Positions 1 through 8,391 of a stretch of DNA of 64,000 bases are shown one piece after another. The notes beneath the pieces were generated by a model. That model was not told the DNA's origin. It ran no database searches and saw only the letters and a list, made by a program, of their open reading frames with translations. A program made the position numbers and the translations under genes. Origin of the DNA: Galerina marginata (Eukaryota; Basidiomycota; Agaricomycetes; Agaricales; Galerinaceae); contig JAECYW010000011.1 of NCBI GenBank assembly GCA_023014335.1, positions 1,984,001-2,048,000 of the forward strand. The letters run 5' to 3'. Position 1 is the first letter of the stretch, and every line of letters begins with the position of its first letter.

Positions 1-623
1 CCAGTCGTTGCTCCCCATCTTTTCTTCTCTTCATCCACATTGTCAGCTTTCACAGAGGGTCCTCAAGCTTGCGACTAGGGAGGGGTATTGGATGATGTTG
101 ATGTCGAGCTCCGAGTTGCATTCGCTTTGTCCAGTTCGTTTAATACTTCGTACATGTTCCCGTCGCTGGTAGCTTTTCCCACTGGGTTTTTAATGCACCC
201 AATGAGCGGCTTTTATCCTCTAATTTACCTTTGCGTGATAAGAGTTTTTGGCGTAAACGATCAAGCTAACTTCCAATTCCCGTCGATCTGGAGGTTACCT
301 AGCCACCATATGTTTTTCAAATTAACGCTGGGTGTATTTCTGTCCGGTCGAGACGACGTAAAATAAAATTGATCATATTTTGGTGGCGGGTCTGGCGCAT
401 TTTGAACTCAGGCCTTGGCTTGGTCCAAAGACGATATTGAACACCCCTCCTTGAATCATGACATTTCATTTCATATTAATATCTAACTAAACTGCATTTA
501 CATGCACTCGCTCCGAAATCTATGAATAAATCTGACCAGGCTCCTCTACAGGGACCTCGCCAAATCCGTATCTACTTCAACCAAGAGGAAATCACATATG
601 TATAAATGAGTAAGACGAAAAGA
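1..623. other. No recognisable gene; 3' flank of PMI
   Basis: I see no convincing coding region here. The only longish open frame, at about 88-366, lacks an ATG start and shows no familiar motif. The stretch downstream of the PMI stop is AT-rich and probably carries its 3' UTR and terminator. A gene whose other part lies left of the window cannot be excluded. Confidence 0.5.
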
Positions 624-2109
624 TCATTCCGTCTCGACGAATGCTCGATAAAATACCAGCTGCTCATCCGCCGACTCATTCACAAACTCCACTCCAGTAG
701 CCGCACCAACGAAAAACACGTCTCCAAGCCCAACATTCAGACTCTGCGCCTCCTCGCCCCATCTTACTACGGCATTTCCTTCAGTAACGATGACAATACT
801 CGGACCACCCAAAGGCGGGTGCTTCTCCGTCAGCGTCTTGCCCTCGCCTCCAAGTTTACCTTGGACGACCGAGAACTCGGGGATCGGCGGGTCGTACAAC
901 GTCGACGCCTCCGACGCAGGTGATCTGAAAGGCTGCGGGTCGACGAAGTGCTTTGATGGGTCTGAGGCAGCGTATGTGAGCCCTGAGACCAAATTTGGTA
1001 CGTCCCGTAGCTTGGGGGTGAGCCCAGCACGGATGACGTTGTCAGAGTTGGCCATACATTCAATGCAGTCTGTATTTTGGAGAAGTATTACAAGAATTAT
1101 TGCGGTTGAGGAAATTTAACCAACTCACCTCCAGAAATATACGCGTGCGGTTCACCCGCGCCGAGAAAGATTGCCTCTCCGGGGCTCAGATGGACATAAT
1201 TAAGCATAAACGCGCATAGTATGCCCACATCGCCTGGAAATTGCACGTCGAGGGTCAGCACAAGCTTTGCTAAATCTTCACCCTCGCCGGGGTTCGTTTC
1301 GCGCGCCATATACCGCGCCACCAGGGCCTGTAGGCTCGCCTTGACCGCCGCCTCCTCGGCGGTCATCAGCGCAGCGAAGACGTTCTTGAGCGCGGCTTTT
1401 TCCTTCGGGCCGGTTGGCGTTGACGAGTCGGCTAGAGAGAGGAAGGTCTCGGCAATAAGAGGGCGGGATGAGGGCTGCGAGCTCAGGGGTGTTGGAGAGG
1501 TGTTTAGCAATTTCGGGGAGGGGGCGGAACCCGCATAAAGCGCGGAAGGGTGTGATGGCCAGCGCCATTTCTGGTTTATGGTTCGGGTCTGGGAAAACGT
1601 GGTTATCGTCTAGAGCAAGTGGGTAGATAAGGAGAAGATATGTACCTTTGTAGATATCCGGCCGTTGAGCGTGCAAGATCTCAGCCGTCTTCTTGTCGGG
1701 ATGGGTCTGGATGCTCAGTGCTTTCTCTATCGAGAGCACTTTAAACAGGAATGGCAGGTTCCCTTTGTCTGCCCCATCTGAGCTGAATTTCTCGAGCACT
1801 TGTGTGCCAATGAGCTCCGTTTGTTCAGCTATATGCGCGGACAAAGGAGCGTTTGAGGACCGCACAAGTGAAGGGGATTTGGGGTGAGTACCCATCCACA
1901 GCTGTGCTGTTTCTCATAAACCTCGAAAATCAGATGGCGGAATCACCTCGTACCTCTGCGTACGGCGATTCTTCATCGATCGTGAACCCCGGGATCTGCG
2001 ATGCAGCAGCGAACTGGGCGACTTTGGAGCTCTTCCCCACCTTGCCCCAATCGTATTGCTGCGAGGTGGGTAGGATCTTAAACACGGCCGGTCCTGGTCC
2101 TTGGGGCAT
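624..2109 (-). CDS. PMI40: Mannose-6-phosphate isomerase (type I PMI)
   Basis: Zinc enzyme interconverting fructose-6-phosphate and mannose-6-phosphate in the cytosol, feeding GDP-mannose and cell-wall glycan synthesis. The N-terminus ([17 protein letters not shown]) and the metal-site motifs [17 protein letters not shown] and [17 protein letters not shown] are all visible. I read four exons: 2109-1954, 1901-1646, 1588-1129 and 1069-624. All three introns are GT-AG and restore the family sequence, for example [11 protein letters not shown] and [16 protein letters not shown]. The start is the ATG immediately before PQGPGPAVF. Odd point: in exon 3, around 1455-1467, the frame moves by +1 after PELAALIPP and continues as [12 protein letters not shown]. 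One extra base in a C-rich stretch would explain it. The product is certain; whether this copy is intact depends on that base. Confidence 0.93.
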
Positions 2110-2362
2110 CGTCGGTTCAAACTTGGAGGGATCGTCTATCGGTCTATGTGGTGGTACAAGTTTGGAATCTGCATGGTGCTAGACACCTATTATAATGACG
2201 AAAGTCATTTCGTTGCTTTCCAAAAAAAGGTTCGGGAGTTTGTCGGGTCAACCGGGGTTCCGGGCCCGGGAGGACTTTCACTGTTTCACTGCACAAGGCG
2301 GTCCATAATATTAATACCTGACCTTGCGCTCTACTCGTCTGTTTGACTGTTCTAGCTGCTAC

Positions 2363-2668
2363 TTACAGCTGCATGCAAAACCCTAGACAGTCTTCCGAAT
2401 TTCTTCCATTGCGCCTGTGTTTGTATAAACAACCAGTTTTGGTCAGCTCCACGCGTCGTGCCTTGCGACGAAGTCTTATTCTGGAAAACCCGCCGGCAAA
2501 TCACTCCAACATGGAGCTCTCTAAGGGTCCTTAGTGCTTTCCTACGTCATCAATACCGTTCGCGCACCACTCAGGTTCATTCGAGCTACTAAACATGGTT
2601 GTTTACAAAAACAACGGCGCATGGTGCGAAATTTTGAAAACTGTCTACGGTTTTGCATGCAGCTGTAA
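2363..2668. repeat. Imperfect inverted repeat, about 90 bp arms (2363-2450 / 2575-2668)
   Basis: The right arm contains the 5' end and first exon of the small gene starting at 2595. The left arm is its reverse complement with scattered differences; the best-matching core (2365-2391 against 2640-2666) differs at one base in 27. Read on the minus strand, the left arm would encode VVYTNTGAMEEIRKTV, a TAG stop, then GFACSC. The gene reads VVYKNNGAWCEILKTVYGFACSC. The left arm also has CTG where the gene has its ATG, so it looks like a decayed head-to-head copy of the gene's beginning. Confidence 0.75.
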
Positions 2669-3096
2669 CATGGCCGAGCAAACTACTGACGTGAGTACGC
2701 GTCGACCAATGAGATGGGAGGCTTTTTTGATTGTTAGTTCTTTAAAGTTTTAACCGTCACTGCACTCGCTGATTGTCTCGTCAGTTCATGCGAGAGAGGG
2801 GTTTCACGTACGACCCCAATGCGGTGGGATCCAGCGTTCATTTCTACCCACCCAATGAGAATGACAGAGTACGTGAGTTTCTGATTATTTAGTGTCTTCC
2901 ACACTCACCACTCCGATTGCAATCCAGACCATTACATTCTATAAACGTGAGGAACTACAAAATCTTTTCTTCTCGATTTTCATCCTTTCTCACAGCCCAT
3001 CCTGATCCAACCTTGCAACCTATTATCCTCAGGGAGTTTGCCAAAAAGTTGAAACGGTATTATGGCTGGGACGAGGAGGATCTTTTCATGCGTTAG
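2595..3096 (+). CDS. Small conserved fungal protein, HicA/YcfA-like (tentative)
   Basis: A four-exon gene for a protein of about 99 residues, too fragmented to show as one open frame. Exons are 2595-2690, 2785-2868, 2928-2946 and 2996-3096; all three introns are GT-AG and the joined frame is open to a TAG. A second in-frame ATG at 2670 is an alternative start, but conservation of the upstream codons in the inverted copy at 2363-2450 favours 2595. Visible segments are RGFTYDPNAVGSSVHFYPP, TITFYKPHPDPTL and LREFAKKLKRYYGW. The order 'GF...GSS.HF...HPDP...LR...L' resembles HicA/YcfA-type small RNA-binding proteins, whose members are best known as mRNA interferases. That resemblance is my inference from motif order; the function here is unknown. 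Confidence 0.7.
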
Positions 3097-3331
3097 GGTT
3101 TCTTCTCCCATCTCTTTTTGGTTGAGAACGAGATTATATTCGTGACACGAGGATTATCATTGCTGCTGGCTTGTAAATTTTGGTGGCACCAGATTTGTGT
3201 TTGACCGCAGTCGCGCGCTTGAGAGCTTAAATTGCACTTGCTGATAATTCTATGTGATCGGAAACAGAGTTAAAGATGGTGGCTTGGAAATAGCGGAATG
3301 CATGAGAGCGCATCCTCCGAGTCAGCATTTA

Positions 3332-3376
3332 ATATGAACTGACCATATATATATGCCGCAATGCGTCAGTTCATAT
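3332..3376. repeat. 11-bp perfect inverted repeat (hairpin)
   Basis: ATATGAACTGA at 3332-3342 is matched by TCAGTTCATAT at 3366-3376, with a 23-bp AT-rich loop. It lies about 240 bp downstream of the small HicA-like gene, so it could be a 3' RNA structure or the remnant of a small inverted-repeat element. Confidence 0.5.
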
Positions 3377-3730
3377 ACCGGGAGACATATATGGTGTGGA
3401 CAGCTGGCTAGATCTTACACCTTGAGGAACTGGACAGGAATTTGCTTGTGTAGATGGGGGAGAAATTAGTGGCAATTTGTCCAAGATGAAAGATCATATT
3501 TCCGAGTCATTCCAATGTCCGAGCCACAGATTAGTCATTCGACGTGCTGATCAAAATCAACTCCTAAATTCCTAATCCGTGGCAAAGGCTTTCAACCACA
3601 AAAAACGTGCGGTTCTCTTATATCTCGAGGAAGTAGCTGATAAGCCTTGGGTAAGTCCATGAAAGCCCTTGGTAACCCAGAAGGGGAAGCACTGGTCTGG
3701 GAATTGAGCAATGAGCATTTTTCATTACCG

Positions 3731-3766
3731 ACGCGTGTGACGCGTCGCGTCCAGAAGCATCACGTG
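3731..3766. promoter_or_regulatory. Two ACGCGT boxes and a CACGTG E-box upstream of the RING gene
   Basis: ACGCGT occurs at 3731-3736 and again at 3740-3745, and CACGTG at 3761-3766, about 150-180 bp before the ATG at 3913. ACGCGT is the MluI cell-cycle box bound by MBF in yeasts, and CACGTG is a bHLH site. Their role here is inferred from sequence only. Confidence 0.35.
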
Positions 3767-3912
3767 ACAGTCAATATATGTTGTGATCCGCACACGGATG
3801 CGTAATTCCGGATCCGCTGCTAGTGTTTCTCACCACCACCCGTGCTGGTGTCGATTCTGGGTCCTATCTATTGTTTCGCCGAATATCTGGAGGGACCGTC
3901 TAACCCACCACA

Positions 3913-5148
3913 ATGTCCATATACAACTACGTCGACACGCCCAACAGCAACCTCGTAGGCCTTCCTTTCTTTCCCGTACCACCGCTTACAATCCAACGCT
4001 TAGATATGCTGCATCTGCCGTGCGCCGTTCACTGAGCCCACCACCACCCGTACATGCGCACACACCTTCTGCTACGAGTGCATCCTGCGCGCGCTATCTC
4101 ACTCGCCGCTGTGTCCCGTCGACCGATCCCCACTCGCTCCGGCGGATCTGTGTCCTGCGAACCCGATTGTGCGCTCGGTGAGTATACTTTCGCTTACTTC
4201 GTAGACACTCGCGTTAATTTGACGATGTAGCTCGTGGATGAACTTTTGGTGGAATGCATACACCAGCCGGAGGGGTGCGCGTATACGTGCCAGCGGCAGG
4301 TGATGCCGCTGCATTTGCGGGACGAGTGTGAGTATGCGGAGGTGGCGTGCGGGGTGTTTGGGTGTGGGGAGACGATGAGGAGGGGGGAGGTGCAGGGGCA
4401 TGTGGAGGAGGTGCATGGGAAGAAGGAAAAGGAGGGAGAGCAGGGGAAAGAGGAGGAGACGGAGGAGAGGGGAGAGAGTGAATCCGAGGTAAGATTTATT
4501 CTATTTTCATACTTTATGCTAATTGTATCTAGACTTATACATGCACGCACGCTGGAGTTGGGTGTCCGTATAAAGGGGCTTTGAAGCCTGCAGAGCACCT
4601 AGAAACGTGTCCTTACGAGTCGTTGAAAGAGTTTATTGCAGCGAACACGGGGAGAGGTATCGTTGTTGACGGAACAGAACGTGATGCTGCGGCATCGGGT
4701 GGATATACTGGAGGGGACGGTACTATACGCAGAGGAAGGAAATGAATGTGGTGAAAAACGTGCTGGGACCGTGGTTCAGGACAAGCAGCGAACTGCCGTT
4801 GGGGATGCAGGCGGGCAGTGCGGGACCATCGTCTGGCGAGGGAGACGCGCTTAGCTGCGTATTTCCCGGGGAGGACCGGGGGTGGACGTTGAGAGCACAC
4901 TGGATGGCACGTTGACTGGGTTGCGGGAGAGCGTTGCGGGGCTTGCTGCGGGAGTGGACGCGGTGGGACGGCGGAGCGAGATGGCGCTGGCTAACGAGAC
5001 GCTGCGGCTAGGGGAGGAGATGATGTCAATTCGAGCACAGATGCACGGGCTCCGGATGCAGGTGCACGGGATGATGATGGATCGGAACGCGGTGGAGTAC
5101 GGGCGACCACCCAACTTTGGGGTGCCGGGATCGATTACCAAGTTGTAG
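3913..5148 (+). CDS. RING plus TRAF-type zinc-finger protein
   Basis: Probable E3 ubiquitin ligase of the RING/TRAF-type zinc-finger class. Exons 3913-3954, 4004-4177, 4231-4488 and 4533 onward join through GT-AG introns. The RING begins ICCICRAPF and continues through CAHTFCYEC to LCPVD (a C3HC3D ligand set). TRAF-type fingers follow (CIHQPEGCAYTC, HLRDECEYAEVAC, then an acidic Glu-rich linker, then CTHAGVGCPYKG and HLETCPYES). The C-terminal third looks like a coiled coil (LLTEQNVMLRHRVDILEG, later LRESVAGLAAGVDAV). That third is spread over three frames. One G too many in the G4 run near 4652-4656 explains the first shift and one G too few near 4878-4882 the second, so the intact protein would end at about 5148. 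The specific substrate is unknown. Confidence 0.75.
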
Positions 5149-5182
5149 TAAGTAGAGTACAAATGGAAAATGGGATGTAGTT

Positions 5183-5768
5183 CTACTGGGCTGCGGCCCA
5201 TTCGTTGTCGAGCTGGTCGAGACAGGCCTGGAGTTCCTTGACGGCGGCCTTGCGATCTGCGCGTGCGATGAGCCAGTCGGGCTCTGGGACGATGGCGTCG
5301 AGGCGGAGGAGGGCCTGGAGGAGAAGCTCGCCGATGCGGGAGTGCTCTTTGGCGAGGGCGGACTTGGGAGCGAGGGCAAGGTCGCGGAGGAAGGCGTGCT
5401 GTGCGGGGAAGAGATGGTCGCGGGCAGCAGCGAGCTCTGCGTGGATGGAGGCGATCTGGGCGTGCTCTGTGTTCTTTGGCGGGGCGGGGAGATCGGCGTT
5501 TGCGACGATGGCGATGGACGAGTTGGGACGGAGATGGTACGCGGAGACTGGGCGAGATTTGATCAGTGCACACTAAATTTTAGGAGGGAAATGACGTACT
5601 GGGAGCGTTGTCGTCTGCCATGACTGCGCCATCGTGGACGATCTGGAAGGCGGCGTAGGGCAGCTGGGTGTAGACGGCGACGGAATGGCGGACCGCGGAG
5701 AGCAGGGTTTCTGGAGCGGGCAGCTCAAACTCGAAGCGGTCTCTGCCCCACCAGACAGTGACCGGCAT
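5183..5768 (-). CDS. BAG-domain Hsp70 co-chaperone with ubiquitin-like N-terminus
   Basis: Two exons (5768-5600 and 5547-5183) encode about 178 residues. The N-terminal half is ubiquitin-like (VTVWWGRDRFEFELP ... LPYAAFQIVHDGAVMADDNAP). The C-terminal half is a helical BAG domain (HAELAAARDHLFPAQHAF ... RKAAVKELQACLDQLDNEW). BAG proteins bind the Hsp70 ATPase domain and act as nucleotide-exchange factors; the ubiquitin-like part links some of them to the proteasome. The gene ends 34 bp from the convergent RING gene. Its start codon lies 49 bp from the preferred start of Pbs2 on the other strand, so the two probably share one promoter. Confidence 0.85.
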
Positions 5769-5817
5769 GATGGATGACGTTCTGGGTCAACCTGCTCTCT
5801 CCACCAAACTCCCATCT
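5769..5817. promoter_or_regulatory. Very short bidirectional start region between BAG gene and PBS2
   Basis: Only 49 bp separate the BAG ATG (5768, minus strand) from the PBS2 ATG at 5818. An in-frame upstream ATG for PBS2 at 5767 would make the two start codons overlap. Transcription of each gene must begin inside the other's coding region, or the true PBS2 start is further downstream. Confidence 0.45.
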
Positions 5818-7507
5818 ATGTCTGACCAAAAACGCCCAAACTCGTCCCTCACCGGTCTCCGCGCCCACCAGCCACCTTCCTCAACGCCCATCCCCCCCTC
5901 TCTACAGGCAAAGATGGCCGCCTTTGCAAACCGCGCAAGCAACGCAGACACAAACGCTCAGCTCGACGCCGCAACCGCCGCCCTCCACAAGACCGCCCTC
6001 TACTCACACCCCGTTCTCCATCCCGCCGCCTCCTTCCCCCCGCCCCCCGCACGTCTCTCCAAACCCCCCGCCGGCATGGCTAATCGCAGAGCACGCCCCA
6101 ATTTTTCTCTCCGCGACATCGACGCCTTTGTACTTCAGGATGGTCCCGTCGCAGCCGGCCTCGGCGCAGGTCGCCCCTCGCTCTTCCCCCAGGACCCCCC
6201 GCGCAGACCACCCGCAGCGAACAACCCCTTCTCCAACTTTTCAAAAATCGTGTATGTGTCTCTCGTCATTTGCTCCACCCCTCATTCACCTCAGATCCGA
6301 TCTCAGCGATCCCTCTGGCGCACTCAACTTTAACGGCAAGGCCGTCCTTCACGCTGCAGGCGTCAACTTTTCCAGTGGCGCCTCCTTCGCCATCAACATG
6401 GATCAGCTCCAGCTCGACGAGGAGCTCGGCAAGGGCAATTACGGCACCGTGAAAAAGGTCCTCCATAAACCCACCAATGTCGCAATGGCTATGAAGGCAA
6501 GCGGTCCTCGTTCTATTCTCAGCTCATTATTTTCTCACCTCTGCACACAGGAGATCAGATTAGAGCTCGAGGACGCAAAGCTCAACGCTATCATCATGGA
6601 GCTCGATGTGCTCCACCGCGCCGTCGCTCCAGAGATCGTAGAATTTTACGGCGCTTTTTTCATAGAATCCTGTGTCTATTATTGCATGGAGTACATGGAT
6701 GCTGGTTCCCTTGACAAACTCCAGGCCGCAGGCGTGCCAGAGGACGTCCTCGCTCGGATAGCCGCCTGCATGGTCAGGGGTCTCAAATTTCTCAAAGACG
6801 ATCTCAACATCATTCATCGCGGTATTGCTCTTCCTTCCGTGTTTCTAAACTCCGTCTCTGACTTTTTACGTCCCCAGATGTCAAACCTACAAACGTACTC
6901 GTTAACAGAAAAGGTGACGTCAAGCTTTGCGACTTTGGCATCTCAGGCGAACTAGACAAGTCCCTCGCAAAAACAAACATCGGATGCCAAAGCTACATGG
7001 CAGTAAGCCTTTCTCCCTTCTCTCCATTTCTTTCTCTGACCCCGCCCCCAGCCCGAGCGCATCAAAGGCGAGTCCCAGAACAACCTCGGCACCTACACCG
7101 TCTCCTCCGACGTTTGGTCCCTCGGCCTGTCCATGATCGAGATCGGGCTTGGCAAGTACCCCTACCCGCCAGAGACCTACTCGAACGTCTTCGCCCAGCT
7201 TACCGCCATCGTGCACGGCGACCCACCCGAGCTGCCAGACGACCAATATAGCGACACCGCGCGTGACTGGGTCGCGCGCTGTTTGAGGAAGGAACCGAAG
7301 CGGCGGGCGAGCTATAAGGAGCTGCTTGTGAGTGATGTTGACCTCGTCTAGTGGGTATTGTAGACTGACGACGCTTAGGACCACCCATTTTTGGCCAAGG
7401 ACCGCACGAGCAATGTGAATATGGTGCAGTGGGTCGAGAAGGCGCTTGCATTCAACGCGGCTGCGGCGATCGCTGCTGCCAAGGCCCAGCAACCCTCGTC
7501 GGTATAG
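5818..7507 (+). CDS. PBS2: MAP kinase kinase Pbs2 (HOG osmostress pathway)
   Basis: Dual-specificity MAPKK that phosphorylates the stress MAPK Hog1 in the cytoplasm. After a disordered Pro/Ser-rich N-terminus come the Pbs2-type block NPFSNFSKIVDPSGALNF and the kinase domain. Its parts are the Gly-rich loop GKGNYGTVKK, the lysine in VAMAMKEIRLE, the catalytic loop HRDVKPTNVLVN, DFGISGEL, and the activation segment SLAKTNIGC with the two phospho-acceptor sites. The six exons splice cleanly with no frame break. The second intron uses a GC donor (AAG|GCAAGC at 6497). I chose the start at 5818 (MSDQKRP) because the alternative at 5767 overlaps the divergent BAG start codon. Confidence 0.92.
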
Positions 7508-8043
7508 AACAGACGTCTATCCGTCACCCACAGTCAGTCAGTCAGCAGGGAGCCCTCCGTCCGTCGTCGTCCGTCCGTTCGATCCATACCATAGATCTCC
7601 GCTCTCGCTCTCCACACCTCGTTCCTTCGGTTGCTCCGATCGAACTCTATATCTATTCACGACCCCTGTAGGCGGCGCGGCGTGGCGGTTACTTTCCGAC
7701 CAGATGATTAAGGCGGATGGACGGACATCTGGTATACGCCATCGTTGGCGTGCCGCGCCTTCAGCTTGTGAGACCCAATGGGGTTTTGTTCACCGTCGGA
7801 CGGCCGCCTCCCCGCCTATCGACTGCCGACTGCGACTGCCGACTACCAAGCACCAAGTCGAGTCGCGGAAGAGTGCGGGATCCCAGCGGGCCTTGGGATC
7901 TTCGGGATAGTCGCTAGTCAATAACTTTGGCTTTTTCTCTCCCCATTCTTAAATTATCCCCCTTCTTGTCATATATCACCCCTTTTTCTACGGGATACCC
8001 CATTCAACTTTACCACAATCGCATTTTCCCCTTTTCCGTCAAC
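7508..8043. other. Intergenic, no gene seen
   Basis: Contains the PBS2 3' flank with short C/T- and GTC-rich repeats (about 7528-7570 and 7800-7850). No conserved protein segment was found in any frame. Confidence 0.5.
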
Positions 8044-8391
8044 ATGAACATTGACCCATTGACAATTGAACTGCCTCCGCCACTACAACAATCAGTGACA
8101 TTGAACCTTGAGGCTTTGCCACTTCCACCGCCCTCTCCCGTTCTCGCACAAGTCGAGCGCGCATGTGCATTATATTCCTACATTCCTCATGCATACATAC
8201 AGACAGACCATGGACATGGACACGCGTACGATACGGACACGGACACGGACATGCCACATGGACCACACCATAGCTTGCTTAGAGAGAAATTCTGGCTCTT
8301 CCATTCGCATCCATTTAATACACATCTTATAGCCCTTCCCATTCCCATTCCCAGCCCTTACTTTACTGTACGCCCTGCTTCTATTCTGTAA
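8044..8391 (+). CDS. Hypothetical small ORF with Asp-Thr repeat
   Basis: An open frame for about 115 residues from ATG 8044 to a TAA at 8389-8391. It is unspliced and starts after a pyrimidine-rich leader. The middle carries a hexanucleotide tandem run that encodes His-Gly and Asp-Thr repeats. No family is recognised. Open length and a plausible leader are the only support, so it may not be a gene. Confidence 0.22.
   Translation: MNIDPLTIELPPPLQQSVTLNLEALPLPPPSPVLAQVERACALYSYIPHAYIQTDHGHGHAYDTDTDTDMPHGPHHSLLREKFWLFHSHPFNTHLIALPIPIPSPYFTVRPASIL
8215..8257 (+). repeat. Short GGACAC/GGACAT tandem repeat
   Basis: About seven imperfect six-base units of the GGACAC/GGACAT type lie side by side. 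It falls inside the hypothetical ORF at 8044-8391, so unit-number changes would keep the frame. Confidence 0.6.

Noticed and set aside
88..366. Open frame near the left edge
   Set aside because: It has no ATG start, no motif and no splice context.
2257..2274. CCGGGCCCGG palindrome as a possible regulator site
   Set aside because: A 10-bp GC palindrome alone, far from a clear promoter, is within what chance gives.
3332..3376. Treating the hairpin as a MITE
   Set aside because: There is only one 11-bp inverted repeat, with no target-site duplication and no second copy seen in the window.
4882..5148. A separate small gene after the RING protein
   Set aside because: It lacks an ATG, begins in mid-helix and continues the coiled coil of the upstream gene; a one-base G-run error joins them.
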